From contig CM062289.1 of NCBI GenBank assembly GCA_031216915.1, positions 62,007,741-62,071,740 of the forward strand: a stretch of DNA of 64,000 bases, in the 5' to 3' direction. This document shows positions 1-11,939 of the stretch, one piece after another. Both the position numbers and the translations under genes were made by a program. Each line of letters opens with the position of its first letter. Position 1 is the first letter of the stretch. The DNA comes from Pictodentalium vernedei (lineage: Eukaryota; Mollusca; Scaphopoda; Dentaliida; Dentaliidae). The notes below the pieces were generated by a model. That model was not told where the DNA came from. It searched no databases and worked only from the letters and a program-made list of their open reading frames with translations.

Positions 1-1850
1 GGTGGCGAATATACGAAAATATAGGAAATGCTAAAAAAAAAAATATTCCGTGATTACATGAAAACTCCCATTAAAAACAAATCTTCATCAGTCCGACTTG
101 TGTTAACGAAAAGTCCTACATGTGGTTAATTCCCTCAAATTTAAAACAAGTAAAGACCGGAATGATATAAGTACGGAACTTTTAAAAAAGACAATAGACC
201 TAATAGGCGATCCTTTAACACATATTTTCAACTGTTCGTTTGCGGAGGGAATATTCCCAAGCAAAATGAAAATGGCCAAAATACTTCCGATTTTAAAACC
301 AGGCGATGAATACACTTTTACGAACTCCAGGCGATGAACACACTTTTATGAACTACAGACCAATCAGCTTGCTGCCAACTTTCTCAAAAGTACTTGAAAG
401 ACTTATGTCGACTAGATTAATAATTTTTTTGGACCATTTCGGTGTTTTGAATCCTAATCAATACGGGTTTCGGAAAAACATAGCACTATCCACCCAGTGC
501 TGCATCTGCTAAAACACATTGGACAGGAAAACAATAAGGTCAGTAAAGAAAACACGCTGGCTATTTTCTTGGACCTATCAAAGGCTTTTGACACATTACA
601 GCATGGCGTCTTATTATGTATGGTATAACAGGATTAGCGAATGAGTGGTTCAAAAGCTACTTGTCTGATAGACAATAGCATGTTAGCTATAATGATAACA
701 AATCGGAAATGGCTGAAATAACACGGGGCGTCCCTCAGGTATCAGTTCCTGGTCCAATACTTTTTTGTTATATATCAACGGCATTTCTGAAGCATCTTCA
801 TTACATCTCCTCGTCTTTGCCGATGATACAACAGTGTACTCTTCAGATCTCGACACTTGCACAGTGACCGGCTTTATAAATAAAGAACTTGAAAAGATTT
901 TTGATTGGTGTTGTGTGAACCAGTTAGCCTTAAATGCCAGAAAAAAAAACAAATATATTTGCTCAACCCAAACAAAAGTAACAGACAAAGACCAGTTGAA
1001 CCAAATATCTTTAAAACAATGAGAAAATAAGTACTGTAGGGTAAAAAAAAAACTGAAAAAGCGATTAAACTTCTAGGAAAACATATTGATGAAAACTTAG
1101 CATGTAAGGACCGCGTAAATAAACTTTGTTGTAAAATTTTGCCCTAAAAAAGGTGAAGACTGTATTGCCGACGGATGTCATGAGAACACTGCACCACGCA
1201 CAAATACATAGTCACCTGGTATATGGAATTCAGGTCTGGGGAAACTCGAAGGCAATGAACACGGTGTTGTTGCAACCAAAACGTTCTCTGCGTATAACAC
1301 ATAGCAAACGTTATAATGCCCACACGGATCCGCTGTTCTTAAAACGCTGAATATTGAAAGTGAACAACTTATTTAAACTCCATGCGAACCTATTTGTTTT
1401 TGACTTTCTCAACTGTAACCTCCCTCGATCTTTCGAAAATTTCTTCAGTCTCGCCAGTAATCAATAAACTAGGAAAGGAGACAAAGTGGTCTACTACTAG
1501 TTGAACGAACAAGAACTAAAGCCTTAGATAGGTTCCCAAATTATGCTTATCCAAAATTATGGAACGACCTCAACTGTGAACTACGTGCGATAAGATGCAG
1601 AAACTTGTTAAAAACAGAATTAATGAATAAAATACTCGCAACATATTCGGGTACTGTAGAAGGTAACAATCCGTATTCCCCAGACTGTAACCCATAAGTT
1701 AACCCTCAGGATAATAATTACTTCATATCTTATAGATTACATCTTGCATTAACTCAAGTCTGATATTCTCGTCACATCGCATCTCACGCTTCTCGCCGAC
1801 TCCCTCCAGCTTGAAATATATTATATATTTCTGTAAATAAAACTGTTTTG
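1..1850 (+). mobile_element. Decayed Jockey/CR1-like LINE, reverse transcriptase part and 3' end
   Basis: Short open frames in changing phases along the plus strand carry pieces of a non-LTR reverse transcriptase. They are a thumb-proximal NYRPISLLPTFSKVLERL motif near 355-405, an FLDLSKAFDT motif near 570, a VFADDTTVY catalytic motif near 815-840, and a post-RT region near 1150-1350. The frame changes several times, so this is a pseudogene. The 5' part lies outside the window. The 3' end is probably near 1850, after an A/T-rich tail with TGTAAATAAAACTG. The FADDTTVYSSD wording resembles Jockey/CR1-group elements; the clade is inferred from memory of these motifs. Confidence 0.85.
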
Positions 1851-2192
1851 TTTCCTCTAAATAACTACCTTAAGGGCCGACGTTCAAAAATAGGATGACC
1901 AACGCGTGAGGTGGGATGAATTTGTAGACACCAGCCATCTGATTCCGATCGATTGCGAGCGTAAAGAAATCTTGTTAAATTTACTTATACGTGTATGAGG
2001 TATTCAAAATTAACGGTTGCTTACAGTCTGAGTGTGTGTCAAATGCAGCTTTGGTTCTATAGGGAATGACAGGTAGACCGCCAATCTGGCTATGTCATCC
2101 CCATGGGGTATACATATGTACGTCAATAAGTGCTCTTTAATTGTATTCATTGTTTTCTGTGTTGCATGATGTATTATGTGTGTTCCTAATTA
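1851..2192. other. No gene seen
   Basis: Unique-looking AT-rich sequence between the LINE tail and the microsatellite. No open frame or repeat was recognised. Confidence 0.5.
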
Positions 2193-2194
2193 AG

Positions 2195-2269
<75 letters not shown>

Positions 2270-2270
2270 A

Positions 2271-2324
<54 letters not shown>

Positions 2325-2335
2325 AGTCTGTCTGC

Positions 2336-2381
<46 letters not shown>

Positions 2382-2391
2382 CTATCTATCA
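2193..2391. repeat. Compound microsatellite TATC / TGTC / TC / TATC
   Basis: About 75 bp of (TATC)n passes into (TGTC)n, then (TC)n, then (TATC)n again. The open frame across it (Ser/Ile/Tyr/Leu repeats) is only a product of the simple repeat. Confidence 0.97.
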
Positions 2392-2392
2392 C

Positions 2393-3700
2393 AATATCGC
2401 AAAATCCAGTAACGTATAAGAAAGTATTATTGTCACCGATAAAACGGTGACATGAGATACTCGAGCCTCAAACACTGAAAACAAAACACATGAGCTCTCG
2501 TCCAATCAAAGGATGGGGATTTTAATTTTATTGCAACATTATATAAGGTCATGCAGGGCGAGATTTGTAAGTTACATTCAGTCATACCCAAGCATATTAG
2601 CCAAAATTTGCATACGTTGCAGTCTACGTATTTCCATTGTCAATATGAACGAATAAAAAGATTTCCTCACTTCTGTCATGGATGAGCTGTTAACCATTAA
2701 CCATCTCAACATATCATATATGATGACCAGTTTTGAAAGAAAATCGCCAACTTGTGTGAAGCATGAAAATTGCTTATAGTTTGGGGTCTGTTAGAGATCG
2801 TTTGAAACCATTTTAGAGGTGTAAAACCATTGTCTGTTCATTCAGAAGAGTGAGAGATTCAGGAGCCCCTTGGTAAAATTTCGCCATCTCACATCCGCAT
2901 GTATCGGTGACAATAATACTTTCTTATATGTTACTGGATTTTGCGACACTGCGATAGATAGATAGATATTTTTCAAAACAAAAGAGCACAGGCACAGGTC
3001 GGGAAATCGATTTCTGTAGTAAATTATTTCTATGGAATTCAATGTTGTTTTAATATTTTTGAAGAGTTATATGACTTTATGACAAAATGAACTCATCTCA
3101 GAAGTGCTTTCACAAGAATGTTTCGAAAACTTGGATTTTTTTATAAGCTATGATGCATCGTTTGTTAATGGCTTCTGGCAGTTTTGTGTTTAATTCTTTG
3201 AAGTTGTTTTGGAAAATTTTTGCAATTTCGACATTGCGTCGATTATATATCAAAGGAAAACAAATAATTTTATTTGGCAACCCAGAGTAGATATCCGTTT
3301 AGTTCAGGAGAGGCAGTCTGAGACCACTTCAACCCCCGGGTCATGACATTAAGTTACATTTCAGTTTTCAACCCATTGAGCAAATCCCGTTTTTGGACGA
3401 TGACGAAACCACAACAGACAAACGACTTGAGCGTGAAAACTATTGGATTGGTAAGCTCAGGACCTATCTCCCATACGGACTCAATAGAGAATACTCTGGG
3501 TTTCCAAATAAAATTATTTGTTTTGGCTACTATGCTTGAGTATGACTGAATGTAACTTACAAATCTCGCCTTGCGTGACCTTATATAATGTTTCAATAAA
3601 ATTAAAATCCTCACCCTTTCATTGGACGAGAGCTCATGTATTTTGTTTTCAATATTTGAGGCTCGAGTATCTCATGTCACCGTTTTATGTAACCATGTAA
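2393..3700. repeat. Nested fold-back repeat complex
   Basis: Segments recur in opposite orientation. 2393-2442 (ending at the CACCGATAAAACGGTG hairpin) is matched inverted at about 2902-2950. 2440-2600, with TGAGATACTCGAGCCTCAAA and the TTATATAAGGTCATGC motif, is matched inverted at about 3525-3690. A smaller inverted pair (AAATAATTTTATTTGG) lies at 3260-3290 and 3495-3530. A short TAGATAGATA block near 2955 mirrors the microsatellite next to the left arm. No transposase is visible. The likely explanation is a fold-back element that inserted into, or duplicated around, itself. Confidence 0.7.
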
Positions 3701-3957
3701 ATATTTTAAATGACATTGTCCTTTTCCCACTTATTCGATCAAATCAGTGACTAGCAAACTACTTTATGTTTCTAGATTAATCACACGTGCAGCAGACGAT
3801 GTTCCGAATGGAGTATTGGTAAAATTACACATCAGTTTACGATTTGAAATAACATGGAGTGACCTCGGGCTTCATCTGGTTTATTGATTTGTGATGTCGT
3901 TGGGTATTTACTGAACTTGTAATCGTTAAATGTTGCCTGGTTCATTTCACGAGATGG

Positions 3958-3979
3958 GGTTGGGGGGGGGGGGGGGGGG
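3958..3979 (+). repeat. Poly-G tract
   Basis: An almost uninterrupted run of about 20 G residues. It makes the short overlapping open frame (GGGGGG) non-credible. Confidence 0.9.
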
Positions 3980-4206
3980 TACGGCTAGGAATTTGTTGGA
4001 ATATATAAGTTACTTTGTTTTGAATTGGCAACAACAGGTTCTGAGGATTGCGGCTCAACCTCAACGCTTCGCGCAACACAAACTCCAAGCCACAAACCTC
4101 AGATTATGTTACCGTCAATTCTTCACAATAAATTATAATATGCCAGTGAGACATAAGAAAATCTCCCCAAAATACGTGGGCTTGGTCATTAGGTCAGAGT
4201 ATTTTG

Positions 4207-4850
4207 TGATAGATCGAGGATATGGAATGAGTGTTTTTCTCAAATAATATTTATGAAACGAGCCTTAGAATTTTCCGTTTTGGCTAGCCTCTGGCGAGCC
4301 CAAACGGAAAATTCGGACGAGTTTCATAAATATTATATGAGAAAAACATTGGAAAAAACATCCTCGTATAACTAAAAATTTTCATTTTGTGCTTCCAAAA
4401 CATAGATTATGACCCCTCATTGGGACGAGCTCGTCGAGCTCGTTCCAATGAAGGGTCATAACCTATGTTTTGGAAGCAAAGAGTGAAAATATTTAAAAAA
4501 AAATGAATGGCGTTGTTCTTGTAGGTAAAAGATTAATACAATATAACCCACCCTAAATAGGACAGATAACGTAAATTCTCCCTACTGAAATTATGCAAAT
4601 GTGACCCAGTTGTATTTTGTTTAGCCAATCAAATTGTCCAGTTTTGAAATTGACCAATGAAAGCTCCCAACTCTAATTATGCAAATTATGAAAATGTGGC
4701 CCAGTTGTATTTTGTTCAGCCAATCAAATTGTCTAGTTTTGAAACTGACCAATGAAATTGATGAAAGGCTTTATTTATCACTGATTAATATGAAAACAAA
4801 ATATCAAATGTTTTAAAGTGAACAAAACGGACGAGTCATATGATAAATTT
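4207..4850. mobile_element. Composite palindromic MITE, copy A
   Basis: Same unit as at 22,433-23,174. It has an outer palindrome (TTTATGAAACGAG / CTCGTTTCATAAA type, core TTTTCCGTTTTGGC), then a second perfect palindrome around GACGAGCTCGTCGAGCTCGTT near 4415-4445, then two tandem AGCCAATCAAATTGTC segments, ending in GACGAGTCATATGATAAA. Compared with the 22-kb copy it lacks about 90 bp between the two palindromes. No coding capacity. Confidence 0.8.
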
Positions 4851-5395
4851 AGATATGTTATATTCTGTCTAGCCAGAGTTTTAATGTAAGATTTGTACAA
4901 GTTGGTTTGTCCCATTGTCTCTTTCCATTAACACAACATATTATCGTTTACATGTCTTTGTTATTCACCGTCCTCAGATATAAATATTTCTCTGTTCTAG
5001 GGTAACGGATGTTTAACCGTAATACACAAACGGCTAACCGGTTACAAGGGTCAGTAACCGCTAAAGCACTATCCAGAAGGTGATTGGAACCTCCTTCAGT
5101 TTAATAGGAACATGTACCCCTAACACTAGGGGCAGCATGTGACGTCTGATTATAATAATTCGGGAAAATGTTGGCTGTTTGGACTGAAATAGGAAGGTGT
5201 CAGCTGCAAGAGGCGGGGGAAGGACAAATGCCAGTAATTAGTAGTAATGATAGGAATAAGAGTGGTATTCATTAATGGAATACTGTGATGGTAGAGGATG
5301 GTTATGATTGTGATCCCGGGAAGAATAGCGACATGTACGTTAGTTCTGAAAGCTATGAGCTGTAATAACGACATTGTCAGTAGGATTACATAGAG

Positions 5396-6003
5396 ATTAT
5401 TACCATTATGTGGATGTACAAAATGTGTATCCGAGTCGAGCTTCGGGTTCTAAGGGCAAATCACGACGAGTCATGGTCTACCCTTAGAACCCGGAGCGAG
5501 ACTCGGATACATAGAGATTATTACCATTATATGGATGTACAAACTATGTATCCGAATCGAGCTCCGGTGTTCTAGGGACAGATCACGACGAATCGAAGAC
5601 GAGTCGTGATCTAAGCTTAGAACACGGAGCGAGACAAGGATACATAGAGATTATTACCATTATGTAGATGTACAAAATATGTAGGCTGTCTGAGTCGAGC
5701 TCCGGGTTCTAAGGGTAGATCACAAAGACTCGAAGACGAGTCGTGATCTACCCTTAGAACCCGGAGAGAGACTCGGATACATAGAGATTATTACCATTAT
5801 GTGGATGTACAAAATATGTATCCGAGTCTCCCTCCAGGTTCTAAGGGCAGATCACGACTCGACGAGTCGTGATCTACCCTTAGAACCCGGAGCGAGACTC
5901 GGATACATATTCTGTACATCCACATAATGGAGTCGTGATCTACCCTTAGAACCTGGAGCGAGACTCGGATACATATTTTGTACATCCACATAATGGTAAT
6001 AAT
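5396..6003. repeat. Array of about five ~130-bp palindromic units
   Basis: The unit GATTATTACCATTATGTGG + ATGTACAAAATATGTATCCGAG + a hairpin (GGTTCTAAGGG ... CCCTTAGAACC) + GAGACTCGGATACATA is repeated head to tail. The last copy ends in the inverted form of the first 30 bp (TTTTGTACATCCACATAATGG), so the whole array has terminal inverted repeats. Hairpin loops vary around the ATCACGACGAGTC motif. Confidence 0.88.
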
Positions 6004-6124
6004 AATTTTATCTTACAATATATTGGGATAAGTCAAGAATGCAGACGAATATATAACGAACTATTTATTCGTACGGAAGAACAAAAAGAAAAAAAATGGA
6101 ACTCACGCGAAAGGAACGTGCTTG

Positions 6125-6172
6125 TATCCGACCCCCCGATACAAACATCTGTATCAGGGGGTCGGATACACG
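6125..6172. repeat. Short palindrome
   Basis: TGTATCCGACCCCCCGATAC and its inverted partner TATCAGGGGGTCGGATACA flank an 8-10 bp loop. The TATCCGA start resembles the hairpin units just upstream, so this may be a remnant of the same family. Confidence 0.75.
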
Positions 6173-6627
6173 ACAGTTACGGAGTTAATACAGACAAAAT
6201 ACATGTTGATTGTAAGATAAACACTGGTAACATTATCATTGAATTTAGGTTAAGGTGATATCCATCAAAACATTTTCTGCAGTTGGACACCAAATTGTAA
6301 TCTCACTGGAGCTTTCCATAGACAGCAAAACGGAATTGTTTATATTTTTACCAAGGTTTCACAAAATGAATATGATTTTAAATTCGTCTATTTACCCAAA
6401 CATGTCTTGTTGGGTAGCTTCATTCTGTACAATTTGATTGATGGCACGCTCATTGGCCACAAAAGAAACGGTTTCTCCCCCGTCGCCTTCTCGGAGGTCG
6501 AAGTTCCAATAATGAAACAATGCTCAACGACAACACACTTTTCGAAGGTTTTTATTTTCGCCGATCGCTTTTTAAAAAGAACTTTTGATGAGCGTGAAAA
6601 ATGAATATGTTGATGATATGCATATTT

Positions 6628-6877
6628 TTAACCCTTTACCTGACATGAAATGCAGACAACACATGCAAACAAGTCTTGAAAAACTTCTTTTTTTTTCGTT
6701 TTTCGTCTCAAAAACATAGGTTATGACCTTCATTGGAACGAGCTCGACGAGCTCGTTCCAAAGAGGGGTCATAACCTATGTTTTTGAGTCAAAAAATGAA
6801 AAAATAATGAAAATTAATTTGCGATTTTTGAGAATAGTGTTGGCCGGTTTTGGCCATTACGTTGGGTAAAGGGTTAA
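6628..6877. mobile_element. piggyBac-like palindromic MITE, copy 1
   Basis: Bounded by TTAA on both sides. The left end is TTAACCCTTTACCTGACATG and the right end GTTGGGTAAAGGGTTAA. The centre is a near-perfect palindrome built on AACGAGCTCGACGAGCTCGTT within CATAGGTTATGACC arms. The TTAA duplication and CCCT start are what piggyBac elements leave; family assignment is inferred because no transposase is present. Confidence 0.8.
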
Positions 6878-7730
6878 AGGCGATACAAATTGAATATTTA
6901 TGACATATTGTATTTATTACTGATAGAAAATAAGAGTCGAGATTGGAAAGTTTATACCTTGTTACTTCTCTTGGGGCTTCGTAAACGCCATGACGTTTCA
7001 TGAATTGCAAGCCGTACGTGTAATGTGTGACCACAGTCATACTGTAACAGATTTTACATCATGAAAAGTTACATGCATTGGGAGGCGTTATTGTGTTGAT
7101 TGACTTGACGCCGCCATAGAGGGGGACCAGGTGGTGGTGTGTTTTGCTAGTGTTCTGGCAATTCAGTTGTAAATCAGCGAAGTACTGTTAGTTATTGGCG
7201 AACAAAAACGGTTTGCTTTTCATACCGTACTGTGTCGAAATGAGTCTGCACCTGTTGCACAAGTTGCATGAAGACAGAAGGAACCGGATGTCCCTCTATG
7301 AGATTTCCTCAACACAAAGATAGAACTGTTCACTATCAAATTTCGCATAGATGTTCACATGTCCCAGTGCTTCGTTCTAAAAAAAATATGATAAAATTAC
7401 CAAGATAATGGCAAGATCCCCCACAAGTTATATCGGATTCTGATGGGGAGAGGAGAACACCATGTCCAGACTTTGTTCCAAAAAGATATGGAGATCACGA
7501 AACTGCCATATCAGGATGAATTGGTTGTAAAAAAAGCTCGTAGGTGTAGGTAAATTCTACTCTGGGGTCCTCTTTCCCCTGGTCGGGGAGGGGGCGGGGG
7601 TTCTAATTGTTCGTGAGTAGCAGTTGTGGATTGTATCACGCTGGTTGTCATGCCAGTGCGCAACATCATTACCATGGCCCGGTGTTTGTACATATGAACT
7701 GCACTTGTTGTCAAGGTAATATCTGATTTT
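6878..7730. other. No gene seen
   Basis: Short open frames only, with no family motif. No repeat shared with the rest of the window was noticed. Confidence 0.5.
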
Positions 7731-7732
7731 AA

Positions 7733-8085
7733 CGGGAGTGCGGGGGCTCTGTGGTTACGTCACTTCAAACCGAGAGGCGCACTGTTCGATCCCCGCCAAG
7801 GGTAACTGAGTTGTGTCCGTGAGCAAGGCACTTAATCCCGATTGCCCACGCGGGGGCACGGTGGCACCAACCACTAAAGTGTACTGCACGTCGATGGTGC
7901 ACCTTTCCTCAACCAATGTTAACCCTGCTTATGTGGAGTTAGTACATTGGGGAGACTGACAGTTGCTCAACGTTGCTCAATGGTTCTCTCAGGGTACTCC
8001 AGCCTCCTCCACCCGTAAAACTGTCCGCCACGGGGTGACACTGGCTGTCGAAAATATCGTTAAACTCCAATAAATAAATGAATTA
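7733..8085 (+). mobile_element. tRNA-derived SINE, full-length-like
   Basis: A 5' head with a box-A-like GGGGGCTCTGTGGTTA and a box-B-like CTGTTCGATCCCC fits a tRNA-derived Pol III promoter. A central GAGCAAGGCACTTAATCCC segment is followed by a unique body (ACTGCACGTCGATGG, CCTCCTCCACCCGTAAAACTG) and a 3' tail CTCCAATAAATAAATGAATT. Related pieces occur on the minus strand at 27,525-27,790 and as tail fragments elsewhere, so it is a dispersed family in this genome. Confidence 0.85.
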
Positions 8086-8648
8086 ATCTGCTTCTCACCT
8101 TTAATTAGGATGGCACAAAACGCTACGTCAGGTTTCAAGAATTCCTTGTATCTCATATGAATAGCATAAGTTAGATTAGTATTTTGCAGTCTATAATCCT
8201 TCCCCAATTGAATGTTTTACCTGGTGCTATGTTATTCAGTTTAATATCCAGCCGTTTGAGATCGGCATATGGTTCTGTAGGGGGTTGGACCAGATTGCTA
8301 AGATACCACTTAGTGCTACAAAACTATTGACACGTGTCCAAGTGAATAATTGTTCAAACTCAATTTTGGACGATTACTGATAACCTACGCAAAAAATGTA
8401 CCACCGAAGGTGATATTAAAATTTATCTAACAATCACATAGATTTTGGCCTGAAAACCACGAAAAACGGTACGCATCACATAATGTGTTCCGATTCCGTA
8501 TCATATAGACGACTCATTCTGATTCCGTATCATATAGACGACTCGTTTCCGGTAGCGCTACGGGCTATCATAACAGGCGCATGGATACATTCTATGTGCG
8601 TTTCAGTGATCGACCGAACATTATGTCCCAAAAATGTTTAAAAATAAT

Positions 8649-8898
8649 TTAACCCTTTACCTAACATGAAAAGCAGACGACACTTGCAAAAAAATCTTGA
8701 ATAACTAATGTTTTTTATTTTTTGTCTCAAAACCATAGGTTATGACCACTCGTTGGAACGAGCTCGACGAGCTCGTTCCAACGAGAGGTCATAACCTATG
8801 TTTTTGAGACCAAAAATGACAAAATAATGAAAATTAACTGGCGATTTTTTAGAATAGCGTTGGCCGGTTTTGACCGTTACGTTGGGTAAAAGGGTTAA
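8649..8898. mobile_element. piggyBac-like palindromic MITE, copy 2
   Basis: TTAA at both ends, left end TTAACCCTTTACCTAACATG, right end GTTGGGTAAAAGGGTTAA. The central palindrome has the GAGCTCGACGAGCTC core. It closely matches the copies at 6628 and 24,202. Confidence 0.85.
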
Positions 8899-8937
8899 GA
8901 CTTAATCTGTGTATGTGACAAAATTGTTAGATTAATG

Positions 8938-9097
8938 AATTATCATGATAATGTGCATGTCCTGTGATTTTCATCAGATTCTCGGTGGTGTCCAAAAATG
9001 GAATCACAATCGAGCAAAGCCGGCTCGTTGAGATCCCATTCTGGGCACCACCTCGAATCTGATACAAATCACAGGACATGCACATTATCATGATAAT
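8938..9097. repeat. Fold-back element with ATTATCATGATAAT ends
   Basis: Arms ATTATCATGATAATGTGCATG + TCCTGTGATTT pair with the inverse ending at 9097. Inside are an imperfect second pair (GGTGGTGTCC / GGCACCACC) and a short GCCGGC centre. Non-coding. Confidence 0.8.
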
Positions 9098-9469
9098 CTG
9101 TATATAACAGCATACACGTGTTTTCGAATTTTGTAGAATTTACTCAAATCAAACATGTGGTACAGAACTTGCATTTCGTTGCTGTTGTGGTATTTTCGGT
9201 CTGTTAGAGTCATATTCAACGAACGTCCTTGTATTTTTTATTCTCGTTCATGATACTGGAGAACTCCTTTATAAAGGACAAACCTACCGCTTCACAAAGC
9301 TTCATACTGAAGAACATTTTCACTTTGTGAGGACTAACTCGGGTCCTGTGAATTCGGATTTCAGTTCTATTCCAAATCGTACCGATGTTTCAGTTCGATT
9401 CGATTTTCGAAACGCCGAGATGTTCTCCAAATTCTACCGAGTGTCTCCTCTTGAGCACCCCCCTACCAC

Positions 9470-9674
9470 CTGGGGTCAATACTATAAAACTTTTACAATT
9501 GTATTTTCTAGAATTGCATTTTGTAATTATGACTTTAAATGGGTTGAAATGAAACATTAGCGTTTTCAAAGATGTTTCAAAATGCTAATGATTCAGTGAA
9601 GTCAGTTATATTAATAAGTAAAAAATGTAATTCCAGAAAATACAATTGTAAAAGTTTTATAGTTTTGGCCCCTG
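9470..9674. mobile_element. Short MITE with ~45-bp terminal inverted repeats
   Basis: Left end CTGGGGTCAATACTATAAAAC continuing into TTTTACAATTGTATTTTCTAG. The right end is its inverse (AAAATACAATTGTAAAAG, TTTTATAGTTTTGGCCCCTG). The CAGGGGYCAAAACTATAAAAC-type end is suggestive of a hAT-like MITE, but no clear target duplication was found. Confidence 0.65.
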
Positions 9675-9717
9675 GTTTCTTGAAGAGAAAGAATAGTGTC
9701 CTCTTCTGAAATTAGTA

Positions 9718-10155
9718 CAGTAGAATCCTCTTAATTGAATATCCATTTTGCCAGTCAAAATTATTCAATTAACAGGTGTATACAGTTAACAGGGATTTGG
9801 TCAGTTTCCTGTGTTCTGGGAGGAAACTGAGCATTTATTCTATTATATCTTGTTTGACAGAGCTCCTAGAGCTCTGTCAAACAAGATATAATAGAATAAA
9901 TGTCTGTATTGGATGTAGTGAGGTCAAAAAGGTTGATAAATAAGGGGAATTTGGTGTGTGTCACAGTAATTTTTTCGGCACTTAAAAAAATTACAAAAAT
10001 TTATACACAATTAACGGGAGTTTACTCTACAACCCATATGCAATTAACAGATCAAATTTGTACCGAAGGTATGGTAAATGGTTTTGTGTTTGAAAATGAT
10101 ATTCAATTAACAGGGATATACAATTAAGAGATATCCAATTAAGTAGGCTCCACTG
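9718..10155. mobile_element. pogo/Tigger-like MITE with TA target site
   Basis: Ends CAGTAGAATCCTCTTAATTG and (inverted) CAGTGGAGCCTACTTAATTG. Each end is directly flanked by TA, as expected for the Tc1/mariner-pogo superfamily. Several AATTAACAGGG sub-repeats occur inside. A 71-bp perfect palindrome (9832-9902) lies within it and may be a separate insertion. Confidence 0.75.
9832..9902. repeat. Perfect 71-bp palindrome
   Basis: CATTTATTCTATTATATCTT and following bases read identically on the opposite strand around the centre GAGCTCCTAGAGCTC. No mismatch was seen. Confidence 0.9.
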
Positions 10156-10159
10156 TACT

Positions 10160-10840
10160 TTGATGCAATTTCTGGAATATTTCAATTTTTTGATCGATTT
10201 GCCAAATAAGGATAATACAAAACTTGAGTAGAGACAAGCAATATTTGCGGTTGCAAGAAGGTATAATATTAAACTTTCAAGACTTGATTCGATTCGAAAT
10301 CCTCTATTGGATTCGATTCGGATTTGATACGACCCAGTGTGTCCCAGTCCTAACATTTGGCTATAACTGACTCGATAACAATTTCTTTTATTACAAATTT
10401 CTCCCAATGACAAATGTTAAACATAGTAAGTGAATGAAAATGAACAGAGTATCAAGTCCTTGTGGCCGTTCGTCGTCAGGTTGCCCTTGACGATTTATCG
10501 ACTGTCGGCTAGAGCAAATAGTCATCAACGGAGGCAATAATCTACGGTTAATGGGTTAAATGACAAATCGCCATATGCCTACCGGACAGAATAGCTATGA
10601 ATCTCAGAACTTCACAAAATGCTCCTCATCGTTTAGCTACGAATGTATACTCAAAGTTGGCTAAGCACCAAGTATATCCAGCTACCTGATTTACATTTCA
10701 GTTGAAATATTGCAATGAAAAGTGTATATATTTTTTATTTAATTATATCTTTAATTATTTAAGTACAGAAATTAAGATTTTATTTGTGTTTGACATTATT
10801 TTTTCGCTTTTGAATACGATAACCATTGAAAATGGATATT
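10160..10840. other. No gene seen
   Basis: AT-rich sequence without recognised coding content or a repeat shared with the rest of the window. Confidence 0.5.
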
Positions 10841-10901
10841 ATTGGTAAAAGAGGAAATTTTTCAATTTGCCAAAAAGTTGACGGAGCGAACTGGTATGGG
10901 T

Positions 10902-11925
10902 TCAATATCGAGTATGAGACCCATTACTGTTAATTACAGCTTGACAACGCCTTCTCGTGCTCCCAATCTGGTTCCTGGTGGTCCTTTGTGGGATGTTGTT
11001 CCATTCTTGAACCAGCATGGCACCAAGCTTCTGGACACTTCTTGGCTGGACTGGGCGGGCTGAAATTGCAAGCTGCAACTCATTCCAGACATGTTCGATT
11101 GGATTTAAATCTTGCTGGCCAGTCCATACGCCCAATCCCCTCCCTCTGTCGGTATTCCCCGACAGGACAGCATGGGCAGCATGGTGGCGGGCATTATCGT
11201 CCATCAGAATGAATCTATCACCCACTGCACCTGCATACAATCTGACGTGGACATCCAGGATCTCATCAATTTACCGCTGTGTAGTCAATGTACCACGTTC
11301 GAGGACACAGAGCTCTGTACGTCTATCCATGCTGGTGCCGCCCCAGACCATGATTGGCCCTCCACCATAGCGGTCATGCTCAGCAATGTTGGCTGCATGG
11401 AATCGCTCTCCTGGTCTTCTCAATGTCATAGAACGCATGTCTGTGTGGTCTAGGCTGTACCTTGACTCATCTGTAAAAAGAACAGGTCGCCAATCTTCTC
11501 TGGTCCATCCAACGTGGTCCATGACCCTTTCATATCGTGCCTGGCGGTGGTTCTGGGACAGCGGAATGCGAATACATGGTCTTCTCTATCGGAGACCACC
11601 TTCGTGCAACCTTGCTCGGATAGTTTGCGTCGAAACATTTACCCCGGACGCATTCTGAAGGTCACTGCGAAGCTTGGTTGCTGTTGCAAAGCGGTTCCTA
11701 CGGGCCTGAAAGATCAAAAACCGGTCTTCAGCTGCAGATGTTGCCCTATCTCTGCAACCACTATGCCGTCTTACTGGTGTGCCATACTGCTGAAATCTTG
11801 CCCAGACTCTGGTGCACACCAAGGGCTTCACCAACCTGACGATGGGTAGCCCCTTGCTCCACCATCCCTACAGCCCGCCACATTTCTGCTTCAGACAGAT
11901 GTCTTCTTACATTTGCATTTGCCAT
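10902..11925 (-). pseudogene. Tc1-like DD34E transposase, broken
   Basis: On the minus strand a start ATG at 11,925 opens an N-terminal helix-turn-helix part (EAEMWRAVGMVEQGATHRQV). A frame change near 11,820 leads into VWARFQQYGTPVRRHSG, then the catalytic domain: LFTDESRYSL (first Asp, near 11,470), MVWGGTS, LMDDNARHH (second Asp, near 11,200), and DLNPIEHVWNEL (Glu, near 11,085). It ends with LVQEWNNIPQ. Besides the frameshift there are two in-frame stops, near 11,586 and 11,271, so it cannot make a full transposase. The residue order is that of Tc1 (Tc1/mariner). Terminal inverted repeats were not identified with confidence. Confidence 0.92.
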
Positions 11926-11939
11926 ATTCAATCATTAAA

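Noticed and set aside
2141-2419. Open frame of Ser/Ile/Leu repeats
   Set aside because: Translation of the TATC/TGTC/TC microsatellite.
10988-11849. Plus-strand frames over the Tc1 relic
   Set aside because: Antisense to a recognisable transposase.
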